From Pseudomonas berkeleyensis (GTDB taxonomy: Bacteria; Pseudomonadota; Gammaproteobacteria; Pseudomonadales; Pseudomonadaceae), in the NCBI RefSeq assembly GCF_014109765.1, contig NZ_CP059139.1, positions 1,736,001-1,800,000 of the forward strand: a stretch of DNA of 64,000 bases, written 5' to 3'. The translations under genes and the position numbers were made by a program. Below the pieces are notes generated by a model. It was not told where the DNA came from, searched no databases, and saw nothing but the letters and a program-made list of their open reading frames with translations. Below are positions 9,335-16,968 of the stretch, one piece after another. The stretch's first letter is position 1. Each line of letters begins with the position of its first letter.

Positions 9335-9370
9335 GGATTGACGATCTTGGTCTTGGGATGGACGATCTTG
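9335..9370. promoter_or_regulatory. Probable MmsR operator: two direct half-sites 21 bases apart
   Basis: The mmsA-mmsR gap contains GGATTGACGATCTTG at 9335-9349 and GGATGGACGATCTTG at 9356-9370: a 15-base near-identical direct repeat with 21-base periodicity (two helical turns). That is the usual arrangement of paired AraC/XylS-family sites, one per HTH. The gap is divergent, so bound MmsR could activate mmsA and control its own gene. The binding role is inferred. Confidence 0.6.
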
Positions 9371-9403
9371 TGATTCGATTCACTGTGTTAGGGGATAAGG
9401 CTC

Positions 9404-10285
9404 ATGGGCTTGCGCGTGGAGACTTCCAATTGGCCGCTGCCACTTGGCGGGCAGCGCTTCATCACGCCGCCGCGTTTGCGTCGCCTGCTGGCTCGCCATC
9501 CGCTGAGCATGGGCTGCTATCCATTGGCCATCGGCTTTTATCCGGATGCGGTCGAGCACCAGATGCGTCGTGCGCAGCCCGACGACCATCTATTGATCTA
9601 TTGCCGCTCCGGCCAGGGTTGGCTGGAAACGGCGGATGGACGATTCGAGGTCGCTGCCGGCGATCTACTGCTGTTGCCCAAGGACGTCGCGCATGCCTAT
9701 GGCGCCGATGCGAAAAGCCCCTGGACGATCTACTGGGTGCACTTCGACGGTAGCCTCAGCGAGGACTTCCTGGGCCTGCTGGGTACGCAGGCGTTGCGGC
9801 GCATTGGTGTGCAACCCCGATTGCTCGGCGACTTCGAGGCGTTATTGGGCTTGCAGCGTCAGAGCCTCAACGCCTTGCCCTTCATCCATGCCGCGCACCG
9901 TTTGCAGGCGATGCTCAGCTCCCTGGCGGTGCTGCCGGCACGGGTCAACCTCAAGTCAGGACGGGTGCTGGATATCGAGGCGGTGCAGGCGGTGATGCGC
10001 GAGCATCTGCACGATAGCCTCAACCTTGATGAACTGGCCGCCCAGTTCAAACTGTCGCGCTTTCATTTCGCCAAGACCTACCGTGCGCTGACCGGTCATG
10101 CGCCGATCCAGGATTTCATCCAGTTGAAGATGGCCCTGGCCTGCCGCCTGCTCGACCGTGGCGATATGGAGGTGCGCCAGGTGGCCGAGCAACTGGGCTA
10201 CGACGACCCCTATTACTTCTCGCGGCTGTTTCGCAAGGTGGTGGGCATGGCGCCCAGTCACTACCGGGCGTTGCACCAGGGGTAG
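9404..10285 (+). CDS. mmsR: AraC-family activator of the valine cluster
   Basis: A 293-residue AraC/XylS-type regulator, divergent from mmsA as in P. aeruginosa, where MmsR activates mmsAB. The N-terminal part (about 50-110) is a cupin-like sensing domain (YCRSGQGWLE, AGDLLLLPKDVAH); the C-terminal part (about 190-290) carries the two helix-turn-helix motifs, with the family signature VAEQLGYDDPYYFSRLFRK and GMAPSHYR near the end. ATG at 9404 follows a GGGGATAAGG. The stop codon TAG lies inside a REP-like repeat (GTAGGG) that begins at 10282. Confidence 0.92.
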   Translation: MGLRVETSNWPLPLGGQRFITPPRLRRLLARHPLSMGCYPLAIGFYPDAVEHQMRRAQPDDHLLIYCRSGQGWLETADGRFEVAAGDLLLLPKDVAHAYGADAKSPWTIYWVHFDGSLSEDFLGLLGTQALRRIGVQPRLLGDFEALLGLQRQSLNALPFIHAAHRLQAMLSSLAVLPARVNLKSGRVLDIEAVQAVMREHLHDSLNLDELAAQFKLSRFHFAKTYRALTGHAPIQDFIQLKMALACRLLDRGDMEVRQVAEQLGYDDPYYFSRLFRKVVGMAPSHYRALHQG

Positions 10286-10345
10286 GGTGCGCCATGCGCA
10301 CCGCTCGGAGCGCGATTCGAAGACGGTGCGCGCGGCGCACCCTAC
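10282..10345. repeat. Paired head-to-head REP-like element (BIME-like)
   Basis: Two facing copies, GTAGGGTGCGCCATGCGCACC at 10282-10302 and GGTGCGCGCGGCGCACCCTAC at 10325-10345, separated by 22 bases. The pair can form a long hairpin between convergent mmsR and the HDOD gene and may act as a bidirectional transcription barrier. The first copy supplies the mmsR stop codon. Confidence 0.8.
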
Positions 10346-10366
10346 GTCGGCGGGAACCGGAGGCCC

Positions 10367-11182
10367 TCAGGCCAGCATGCGCAGCCACAGTTGCTGCTCG
10401 TCCTGCAGCGCCTCGCTCAGGTCGGCCAATGGTTGTTCAAGACCCAGGCGGCGCTGCGCGGGTAGTGGCTCGGGTAGGTTCGCCGGTTGTATCTGCAGCG
10501 CGCTGGCCAGCAGTACCAGATCGGTCAGATCGGCTTCGCCGCCGTGATCGTGCAGCCATTTGTTACGTTGCCTGGCGCATTCGATCAGTGAGGTCGGCAC
10601 CTGCCAGCGGGTCAGCACCAGGGCGCCAATATCGCCGGACAGGTAGTCGCAAAGACCATCCAGCGACTGTGCGTCACGCGGAAAGTCCGGCCAGTGCTCC
10701 AGCTCCGCCAATAGCGGCAGGCTGCCGATGTCCTGCAACAGACCCGCGAGCATGGCGTCGTCGAGCGATTGATCGCAGCGTTGTGCCAGCACGGCGCAGA
10801 ACGCTGCCCGTTCGCGTGCCTTGCGCCAGCGCTGACGAAACACCTGCTGCAAGGCCTTTTCCTGGCTGATGAACAGATTGCGTGCGGCAAAGCCCAGCAC
10901 CAGCGTGCCGAGCTGGCGGGTGCCGAGGCGGGCGAGCAGGTCGCGCATCGAGACGCACGGACGGGCGCCGCGAATCAGCGGGCTCTCGGCGAACTGCATG
11001 AGGTAGGCCGATAGCGGTGGGTCGCTGTTGATCACGCGTGCCAGTTGCTCCAGCGAGGTACGCGGGTCTTCCAGCAGTTGGCGGATGCGCATGGCCGCTT
11101 CCGGCATTTGCGGCACCTTGGCCTGTCCTTTGAGAAAGCGGGTGAGCAGGGCGAAGCGAATGGCTTCGGGGGACAACGACAT
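10367..11182 (-). CDS. HDOD domain protein
   Basis: A 271-residue single HDOD-domain protein (an HD-related output domain without the catalytic metal site, common in signalling proteins of Pseudomonas). Seen in sequence: LPQ-type KVPQMPEAAMRIRQLLEDP start, INSDPPLSAYLMQFA, LGTRQLGTLVLGFAARNLF and the LQDIGSLPLLAEL stretch where HD-GYP enzymes have their motif. No sensor or GGDEF domain is attached. The ATG at 11182 is preferred: longer upstream in-frame sequence overlaps the divergently transcribed ung gene and has no similarity. Function unknown; possibly a scaffold in a signalling pathway. Confidence 0.85.
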   Translation of the reverse strand: MSLSPEAIRFALLTRFLKGQAKVPQMPEAAMRIRQLLEDPRTSLEQLARVINSDPPLSAYLMQFAESPLIRGARPCVSMRDLLARLGTRQLGTLVLGFAARNLFISQEKALQQVFRQRWRKARERAAFCAVLAQRCDQSLDDAMLAGLLQDIGSLPLLAELEHWPDFPRDAQSLDGLCDYLSGDIGALVLTRWQVPTSLIECARQRNKWLHDHGGEADLTDLVLLASALQIQPANLPEPLPAQRRLGLEQPLADLSEALQDEQQLWLRMLA

Positions 11183-11329
11183 GATGGCGGGGACTTCCGT
11201 AGAACCGCAGCGGCGTACTGAAATCCTAGCAGAGCCTTTGCCGAAAGCCGATGCAGAGCTGTCGCCTTGACTTGCCCGGCACCCTTCTCTAGCGTGCCAG
11301 CACTTGTTTTGAGCCAGCAGGAAAACCGC

Positions 11330-12019
11330 ATGACCGAAGATCGCATCAAACTCGAAGCCAGCTGGAAGCACGCGCTGCGCGAGGAGTTCGACAAGCCTTA
11401 CATGAGCGAGCTGCGTGAGTTCCTGCGTGCGGAAAAGGCTGCCGGCAAGGAGATTTACCCGCCGGGCCCGCTGATCTTCAATGCGCTCAACTCCACGCCG
11501 CTGGATCAGGTGAAGGTGGTGATCATCGGCCAAGATCCTTACCACGGCCCCGGTCAGGCCCATGGCCTGTGTTTCTCGGTGCAGCCTGGCGTGCAGACGC
11601 CGCCGTCGCTGGTGAACATCTACAAGGAGCTCAAGCGCGACCTGAACATCGATATCCCGTCGCATGGCTACCTGCAAAGCTGGGCCGACCAGGGCGTATT
11701 GCTGCTCAATACCTCGTTGACCGTCGAGCGCGCCAATGCTGGTTCGCACGCGGGCAAGGGCTGGCAGTTCTTCACCGACCGGGTGATCGAAGTGGTCAGC
11801 GAACATCAGCCCAAGTTGGTGTTCCTGCTCTGGGGCAGCCATGCGCAGAGCAAGCAGCGCCTGATCGATCCGACTAAGCATCTGGTGTTGCGCTCGCCAC
11901 ACCCGTCGCCGCTGTCGGCGCACCGTGGCTTCATCGGCAATGGCCATTTCAGCCGCTGCAACCAGTTCCTGGTGCAGAACGGCATGGCCCCCATCGAATG
12001 GCAGGTGCCGGCGCTGTAA
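11330..12019 (+). CDS. ung: Uracil-DNA glycosylase
   Basis: Removes uracil from DNA as the first step of base-excision repair. The 229-residue length and motifs are those of family 1 UDG: the catalytic-water motif [13 protein letters not shown] (Asp and His, about residues 66-78) and the minor-groove loop [10 protein letters not shown] (about 190-199), plus the uracil-specificity LLLNTSLTV segment. The start ATG at 11330 is 7 bases after AGGAAA, giving the usual family N-terminus; the in-frame ATG at 11267 would add residues unlike any UDG. Confidence 0.97.
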   Translation: MTEDRIKLEASWKHALREEFDKPYMSELREFLRAEKAAGKEIYPPGPLIFNALNSTPLDQVKVVIIGQDPYHGPGQAHGLCFSVQPGVQTPPSLVNIYKELKRDLNIDIPSHGYLQSWADQGVLLLNTSLTVERANAGSHAGKGWQFFTDRVIEVVSEHQPKLVFLLWGSHAQSKQRLIDPTKHLVLRSPHPSPLSAHRGFIGNGHFSRCNQFLVQNGMAPIEWQVPAL

Positions 12020-12105
12020 GCCTGCAACGTAGTACCCGGTTGTTACCTGAGGGTGGGCAGGGCGGCGAATAATGATTTCGCTCCACCCACCTTCAGGAGA
12101 CGATC

Positions 12106-12687
12106 ATGGCTGCCAAGAAGATTCTCATGCTGGTCGGCGACTACGCCGAAGATTACGAAACCATGGTGCCGTTCCAGGCACTGTTGATGGTCGGTCACAC
12201 GGTGCATGCGGTGTGTCCGGGCAAGACCGCCGGACAGACGGTGCGTACCGCCATTCACGATTTCGAGGGCGACCAGACCTACAGCGAGAAGCCGGGGCAC
12301 AACTTCGCCCTGAACTTCGACTTCGCCAAGGTGCGTGCTGACGACTACGACGCCTTGCTGGTACCCGGTGGCCGCGCCCCGGAGTATCTGCGCCTGAATG
12401 CCGAGGTGGTCGCTCTGGTCAAAGCCTTCGCCCAGGCTGACAAACTCATTGCTGCGGTCTGCCACGGCCCGCAACTGCTGGCTGCTGCCGGCATTTTGCA
12501 AGGCCGCGAGTGCAGTGCTTACCCGGCCTGTGCGCCGGAGGTGGGGCTGGCGGGCGGCACTTATGTGGAGATCCCGGTGGATCAGGCGCATGTGCAGGGC
12601 AATCTGGTCACCGCACCGGCATGGCCTGCGCACCCGGCCTGGTTGGCTGCGTTTCTCAAGGTGCTCGGCACGGAAATCCGTTTGTAA
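12106..12687 (+). CDS. DJ-1/PfpI family protein
   Basis: A 193-residue class I glutamine-amidotransferase-like protein of the DJ-1/PfpI superfamily, whose members act as proteases, glyoxalases/deglycases or stress proteins. The nucleophile-elbow cysteine is in [10 protein letters not shown] (about residue 124), followed by His, as in PfpI; the strand-turn glutamate side is [12 protein letters not shown] (about 85-96). AGGAGACG precedes the ATG. It stands alone between ung and a repeat-rich gap, so no substrate can be inferred. Confidence 0.85.
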   Translation: MAAKKILMLVGDYAEDYETMVPFQALLMVGHTVHAVCPGKTAGQTVRTAIHDFEGDQTYSEKPGHNFALNFDFAKVRADDYDALLVPGGRAPEYLRLNAEVVALVKAFAQADKLIAAVCHGPQLLAAAGILQGRECSAYPACAPEVGLAGGTYVEIPVDQAHVQGNLVTAPAWPAHPAWLAAFLKVLGTEIRL

Positions 12688-12693
12688 GCAGGT

Positions 12694-12755
12694 GTAGCCC
12701 GGGTGCAATCCTCGGCGCATCATGCAGCAGGTTTCCCGGATTGCATCCGGGCTAC
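12694..12755. repeat. Paired palindrome, GTAGCCCGGGTGCAATCC type
   Basis: GTAGCCCGGGTGCAATCC at 12694-12711 faces GGATTGCATCCGGGCTAC at 12738-12755, 26 bases apart, forming a long hairpin right after the DJ-1/PfpI stop codon. It is a variant family of the REP-like elements in this window. Confidence 0.75.
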
Positions 12756-12790
12756 GCGCTAACTGCGCCGGGTTATGACGCGGGCAAGAC

Positions 12791-12843
12791 GTAGGGCGGG
12801 TGCAACCCGCCAGTCCGCATGCGGCGGGTTGCACCCGCCCTAC
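12791..12843. repeat. Paired palindrome, GTAGGGCGGGTGCAACCCGCC type
   Basis: GTAGGGCGGGTGCAACCCGC starts at 12791 and its inverted partner ends at 12843 with CCCGCCCTAC. Each arm is itself palindromic. The same sequence, with one base changed, occurs inside rnfG at 33309-33361. Confidence 0.8.
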
Positions 12844-12848
12844 CGTTC

Positions 12849-13020
12849 AGAACCTGTTCACGATCTCGCGAGCTAGAGCCATACAAGGCAAAAACAGGCG
12901 AGGAACGGTCGGAGTCGCGCTCGACTTTACGAGCTGTAAATGAGCATTCCGACCGGGCTGGCGCTCCAGCCTGTTTTTAACGCAGTAGGGCCGACGCGCA
13001 GCAGATCGTGAACAGGTTCT
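12849..13020 (+). mobile_element. MITE-like element, copy A, 172 bases
   Basis: Bounded by perfect 18-base terminal inverted repeats, AGAACCTGTTCACGATCT at 12849-12866 and its complement at 13003-13020. Inside, AAAAACAGGC (12890-12899) pairs with GCCTGTTTTT (12969-12978) and TTTAC-GAGCT-GTAAA lies at the centre, so the whole element could fold as a nested hairpin. It has no coding capacity. Its right end stops two bases before the AGGAG ribosome-binding site of the next gene. A second, 142-base copy in opposite chromosomal orientation is at 37474-37615. No clear target-site duplication is visible. Confidence 0.75.
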
Positions 13021-13034
13021 CAGGAGCACGACCA

Positions 13035-13337
13035 ATGTGCGAACTATATGTAAAGGCCGACCCCATCCTCTATGAGTCCCGCTCGCGCTCGCTGCGTATC
13101 CGCGGCGTGGTGACCACCTTGCGCCTGGAGAACCAGTTCTGGGACATCCTGCGTGAGATCGCCGAAGTCGACGGCATGACCACCAACCAGCTGATCACCA
13201 AGTTGTACGAAGAGGTGATGGATTTTCGCGGCGAAGTGGTCAACTTCGCCTCCTTCCTGCGCGTCAGCTGCACCCGTTACCTGGCGCAGAAGGCCGGGCG
13301 TCAGGTGCCACTGCGTGTGGTCGGTGCTGCGGGTTAG
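13035..13337 (+). CDS. Ribbon-helix-helix domain protein
   Basis: A 100-residue protein of the RHH_4-type family found in many proteobacteria. The segment RSLRIRGVVTTLRLENQFWDILREIAEVDGMTTNQLITKLYEEV resembles a ribbon strand followed by two helices, as in small DNA-binding proteins, with the C-terminal part (FASFLRVSCTRYL) also conserved in the family as I recall it. It could be a regulator, but the target is unknown. The ATG at 13035 follows AGGAG at 13022-13026. The MITE-like element ends just before this ribosome-binding site and so makes up most of the upstream leader. The gene converges on the sensor kinase, overlapping its end by four bases. Confidence 0.75.
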   Translation: MCELYVKADPILYESRSRSLRIRGVVTTLRLENQFWDILREIAEVDGMTTNQLITKLYEEVMDFRGEVVNFASFLRVSCTRYLAQKAGRQVPLRVVGAAG

Positions 13338-14830
13338 GCGCTGTGCTCGATGGCAGCGCGCTGGCGCGGCAGCCTGACGCTGACGCGCAGGCCGCCCAGC
13401 GGCGAGTCGTCTAGGGCGATGCTGCCCTGATGCAACTCCACCACGCGGCGCACGATGGACAGGCCGAGCCCTGCACCCTGGCCTTCGCCGATACGGAAGA
13501 AGCGCTCGAACAGCCGCTCGCGCAGTTCTGCAGGCACGCCGGGGCCGCTGTCGTGCACCTGCAGCACCAGGTCATGGGCATTGGCCAGCAAGTGCACCTG
13601 GATGCAGCCGCCAGCCGGGGTGTACTGCACAGCATTGCTCACCAGGTTCTGCAGCAGAATGCCCAGGCTCGGGGCATCGGCTGGTAGCTGATAGTCGGCG
13701 GGCTCCTGGGCGTCGAGAATCAGTTCTTGCTGGCGATTGAGCGCCAGTGGCGTCAGCTCGGCCAGTTCACTGCGCAGGAAGGCCAGCAGGTCGATGTCGC
13801 TCATGTTCAGGCGCACGCCATTGGGATCCAGCCGCGCCAGGGTCAGCAGTTGCGCGACCACACGGGTCGCGCGGTCGACACCGCTACCCAACTGTTTCAG
13901 CGCCCCTTCGCGGTCGCTTGCGTCTGGCGCTTCCAGTGCGTTCTGGGCGTGAATACGCAGCACCGCCAAGGGCGTGCGCAATTCGTGGGCAGCATCGGCG
14001 ATAAAGCGTTTTTCCTGTTCCAGCAGCTGGTTGACCTGCATCAGCAGGCGATTGAGCGCGGCTGCCATCGGTTCCAGTTCATTGGGTAATGGCGGGAAGA
14101 CCAGCGGCGCCAGGTTGTCCGGGGCGCGGCCGCGAATGGCATCGGCCATGCGCTTGAGCGGATACAAACCCCAGCCCACGGTCAGCCACAACAACAGACC
14201 GACAATGGGCAGGCCGATCAGCAGCGGCTGCAGGCTGCGTTTGGCGATCTTGTCGATCAGCTCGCCGCGCACGTCCTCGCGCTCGCCGGCCAGCACCCAG
14301 TGGTAATCGCGGCTGTCATGCAGCACGAACACGCGCCAGTTATGCTCGCCGATGGTCAGGGTGTGGTAGCCGATCAGGTAGCGGGCCAGTTGTGCCAGGC
14401 GCTGCTGCATCGGCTGGTCGTTGTCCGGCAATACCAGGCCGAGCTGCTTGATCATGTCGTTGAGCAGCCCCGGCGGGGCGCTGGCCGACTGGAACAGCAA
14501 CTCACCATCGTCGTCGAGCATCTGGAAGGCCAGCTTGCCTTCGTATTCGTGGCCGAGCAGGTTGTCCGGGTTGCGCGAGCTGTGCAGCAGCAGCGCTTCG
14601 TCGAGCACCGCCTGCATCTCGCGGCGTTCGGTCTCGCTGAGGTCGTGGCGTACCAGCCCCATGAGCAGGCGCGCGGTCTGCGACAGCTGGGCGTCGAACA
14701 GCTCGCGTACTTCATGCACCGAGTCGTTGTAGATCTTGTGACTGATCAGCCCGAAGCTGCCGGCAACCAGCAGCAGGAGCAGGGCGAGCAGACGGGTGCG
14801 GATGGAGCCGAAGGTTTTCAGCAACCTCAT
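13334..14830 (-). CDS. Two-component sensor histidine kinase (QseC/PmrB-like)
   Basis: A 498-residue inner-membrane kinase. Membrane segments are at about 12-30 and 202-222 with a periplasmic sensing region between; a HAMP-like linker follows, then the phosphoacceptor H282 in ADAAHELRTPLAV, the N box NLVSNAVQYTP, the G1 box DSGPGV and G2 box GAGLGLSIV. It overlaps the response-regulator gene by four bases (ATGA), so the pair is translationally coupled. It ends the seven-gene operon that starts with the haemolysin-family gene. The signal is unknown; the periplasmic part is of QseC/TctE style. Confidence 0.9.
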   Translation of the reverse strand: MRLLKTFGSIRTRLLALLLLLVAGSFGLISHKIYNDSVHEVRELFDAQLSQTARLLMGLVRHDLSETERREMQAVLDEALLLHSSRNPDNLLGHEYEGKLAFQMLDDDGELLFQSASAPPGLLNDMIKQLGLVLPDNDQPMQQRLAQLARYLIGYHTLTIGEHNWRVFVLHDSRDYHWVLAGEREDVRGELIDKIAKRSLQPLLIGLPIVGLLLWLTVGWGLYPLKRMADAIRGRAPDNLAPLVFPPLPNELEPMAAALNRLLMQVNQLLEQEKRFIADAAHELRTPLAVLRIHAQNALEAPDASDREGALKQLGSGVDRATRVVAQLLTLARLDPNGVRLNMSDIDLLAFLRSELAELTPLALNRQQELILDAQEPADYQLPADAPSLGILLQNLVSNAVQYTPAGGCIQVHLLANAHDLVLQVHDSGPGVPAELRERLFERFFRIGEGQGAGLGLSIVRRVVELHQGSIALDDSPLGGLRVSVRLPRQRAAIEHSA

Positions 14831-15483
14831 TTGTCCACCAGATAACCGACGCCGCGCACGGTGCGGATCAGCTCCGGGAAGAATTTCTTGCGCAGGTGGT
14901 GCACGTGCACTTCCAGGGCGTTGCTCTCCACTTCCTCGTCCCAGCCATAGAGCGCCTGTTGCAGTTTGTCGCGAGTCAGTACGCGACCGGGCTGGATCAG
15001 CAGCTCGTGCAGCAAGAGGAACTCCTTGCGCGGCAGGTTGATGGTCTGGCCCTGGTATTCGACCACCTGGCTGGCTGGGTCTAGGCTGATACCGCGGTAC
15101 TCCAGCGCCGGTTGCGGGCGCTGGAAACTGCGGCGCAGCAAGGCGCGCAGACGCGCCTTGAGTTCGGCCACGTCGAAGGGCTTGATCAGGTAGTCGTCGG
15201 CGCCGGCATCGAGCCCGGCGATGCGGTCGCTGGTTGCGTCACGGGCGGTGAGTACCAGCACCGGCACCGGGTTGGCATTGGTGCGTAGGTGCTTGAGCAC
15301 CTGCAGGCCATCCATGCGCGGCAGGCCGAGGTCGAGAATGGCCAGCTCGAAGCTCTCGTGGCTCAGGGCATGCAGCGCGCTGGCGCCATCCTGCAGCCAG
15401 TCCACGGTGTAGCCTTCGGGTTTCAGCGCGGTGCGAATGCCTTCGCCCAGGGCCTGGTCGTCTTCGACGAGAAGAATGCGCAT
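14827..15483 (-). CDS. OmpR-family response regulator (QseB/PmrA-like)
   Basis: A 218-residue regulator with receiver and winged-helix domains. Receiver residues are D8/D9, phosphoacceptor D51 (LAILDLGLPRMDG), T79 and K101; the DNA-binding domain (about 125-218) has the usual recognition region NALEVHVHHLRKKF and C-terminal IRTVRGVGYLV. QseB/PmrA-type regulators bind CTTAA-N5/6-CTTAA direct repeats, and such a box lies upstream of this operon at 19795-19811, which suggests that it controls its own operon. It is 27 bases behind the TPR gene and overlaps the kinase gene. Confidence 0.9.
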   Translation of the reverse strand: MRILLVEDDQALGEGIRTALKPEGYTVDWLQDGASALHALSHESFELAILDLGLPRMDGLQVLKHLRTNANPVPVLVLTARDATSDRIAGLDAGADDYLIKPFDVAELKARLRALLRRSFQRPQPALEYRGISLDPASQVVEYQGQTINLPRKEFLLLHELLIQPGRVLTRDKLQQALYGWDEEVESNALEVHVHHLRKKFFPELIRTVRGVGYLVDK

Positions 15484-15510
15484 GGCAACTCCTGTAGGGG
15501 TGCGTCCGAG

Positions 15511-16161
15511 TTACTGGAGTTTACTCTCGACTTGCCGCAAAAGCGCTGTGGCTTCTGCGCGGCGGCCCTTGTCGGCCAGTTCACGGCCGGGGCGATCCTT
15601 GGCGGCCAGGGCTTTCTCCAGTGCGGCGCGGGATTCCTCGTAGCGTTTCTGCCGTTGCAGGTAGTCGCCGTAGAAGTAGTTGGGGTCGAGGCCTTCCGGG
15701 TTGATCGCCAGTGCCTGCTGGAGCATCTGCTCGGCCTTCTCGTCATCGCCGAAGCCGATCGGCCAGCCCGGTACCTGATAGTACAGGCTGCCGAGGCTGG
15801 TGTAGGCCGAACCGGCCAGGGCTTGCGGGTCGATGGCCAGCGCCTGTTCCAGGCTGGCCTTGGCCTCCTTGACCAGGCCCAGAGCGCCGAGGCCACCCTT
15901 GGCGCCGGCCTGGGTGCTGAGGATGATGCCGCGCCAGATCAGCAGCTCGGGGGCCTTGGGCTCGCTGGCCAGTGCCGCGTCGGCCTGGGTGACGAGCTTG
16001 GCGAAGGCTTCCTCGCGCTGTTTCTCCGGCGTCTGGTAGTTGATCTCTGCCCAGCGTGTCTGCAACTGGTGCAATTGCGCCTCGCCTCCTTCACTGAGGG
16101 CAAAGGCGGGCAGGGCGGCGAAGCCGAGTGCAGTGATTATCAGGGTACGAAACAGGTTCAC
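15511..16161 (-). CDS. Periplasmic tetratricopeptide-repeat protein
   Basis: A 216-residue protein with a signal peptide (VNLFRTLIITALGFAALPAFA, cut about residue 22) followed by TPR-like helices: KAPELLIWRGIILSTQ, AKASLEQALAIDPQALAGSAYTSLGSL, AEQMLQQALAINPEGLDPNYFYGDYL and ESRAALEKALA. GTG at 16161 is the better start: GAGGAG is seven bases upstream of it, whereas a TTG two codons earlier is too close. It sits in the operon between the dehydrogenase and the response regulator, so it may act as a periplasmic adaptor for the sensor or the product. Partner unknown. Confidence 0.8.
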   Translation of the reverse strand: MNLFRTLIITALGFAALPAFALSEGGEAQLHQLQTRWAEINYQTPEKQREEAFAKLVTQADAALASEPKAPELLIWRGIILSTQAGAKGGLGALGLVKEAKASLEQALAIDPQALAGSAYTSLGSLYYQVPGWPIGFGDDEKAEQMLQQALAINPEGLDPNYFYGDYLQRQKRYEESRAALEKALAAKDRPGRELADKGRRAEATALLRQVESKLQ

Positions 16162-16172
16162 GGGCAATCTCC

Positions 16173-16964
16173 TCAGTGCTTGTGGCGGGCAAAGCGTTGA
16201 ATGATCGGCAACTGCTTGCGCAGGGCCTGGTCGACCACGCGTGGCAGTAGGCCGTTGAGGCGCACGAACAGGCGTTCCGGCCAGCCCAGGTAGCGTTCCT
16301 CCTGCTCGTGGCGGATGGCTTGCAGCAACTCGGCGGCCACCTGCTCCGGGTCGTCCATGGCCACGCCCAGTTCGTCGTTCATCGCCACCACGCTGGGGGC
16401 GTTCATCGGCGTACGAGTGGCACGTGGCGCGAAGTAGAGGACGCGCACGTTGGTGTCGGCCAGCTCGCGACGCAGCGCTTCGGAGAAACCGCGCAGGGCG
16501 AACTTGCTGGCGCAGTAGGCCGTGAAGCCTGGGTAGCCGATGGTGCCGAAGGTGGAGCCGACGTTGATCACCAGTGCGCGGTGTTGGGCGCGCAGCAGCG
16601 GCAGCAGGCGTTGGGTCAACTGCAGCGTGGCGGTGACGTTGAGGCCGATCAGTTCGGCGATCTGCTGCTCGTCCTGCTGGTCGAGCAGGCCGAAGCGGTT
16701 GACCCCGGCGGCATTGATCAGGCAGTTCAGCCCGCCGAAGTTCTGCGCGGCGGCGACCAGGGCATCACGCCCGGCGCGGGTACCGATATCGGCCTGCACC
16801 AGTTGCACGTGCTGGGGGAAGCGCTGCAGCAGCGGCTGCAGGGGCTCCAGGCGACGGCCCACCAGCAGCAGGTGCGCGCCTTCACTGGCCAGACGATGCG
16901 CCAGTGCCAGGCCAATACCGCCGCTGGCGCCGGTAAGCAGGACACGGCAATCCGTTGGTTGCAT
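16173..16964 (-). CDS. Short-chain dehydrogenase/reductase
   Basis: A 263-residue classical SDR. Motifs: cofactor glycine motif TGASGGIG (about 12-19), acidic/arginine NADP-type segment VGRRLEP, NAAG (about 85), catalytic serine in NVGSTFGTIG, YCASK with catalytic Tyr and Lys (about 147-151), and the substrate loop APRATRTPMN. The arginine pair after the second strand suggests NADP(H). ATG at 16964 has GAGGAG upstream. It lies four bases after the diiron-protein gene and would reduce or oxidise a carbonyl/hydroxyl of the pathway product; the substrate is not known. Confidence 0.88.
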   Translation of the reverse strand: MQPTDCRVLLTGASGGIGLALAHRLASEGAHLLLVGRRLEPLQPLLQRFPQHVQLVQADIGTRAGRDALVAAAQNFGGLNCLINAAGVNRFGLLDQQDEQQIAELIGLNVTATLQLTQRLLPLLRAQHRALVINVGSTFGTIGYPGFTAYCASKFALRGFSEALRRELADTNVRVLYFAPRATRTPMNAPSVVAMNDELGVAMDDPEQVAAELLQAIRHEQEERYLGWPERLFVRLNGLLPRVVDQALRKQLPIIQRFARHKH

Positions 16965-16968
16965 GACC

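Noticed and set aside
11183..11947. Long N-terminal extension of the HDOD gene
   Set aside because: The extra in-frame codons lie antisense to ung; the HDOD domain begins right after the ATG at 11182.
12694..12843. Possible CRISPR repeats
   Set aside because: The repeats are inverted pairs of different families, not regularly spaced direct repeats with unique spacers, and no cas genes are near.
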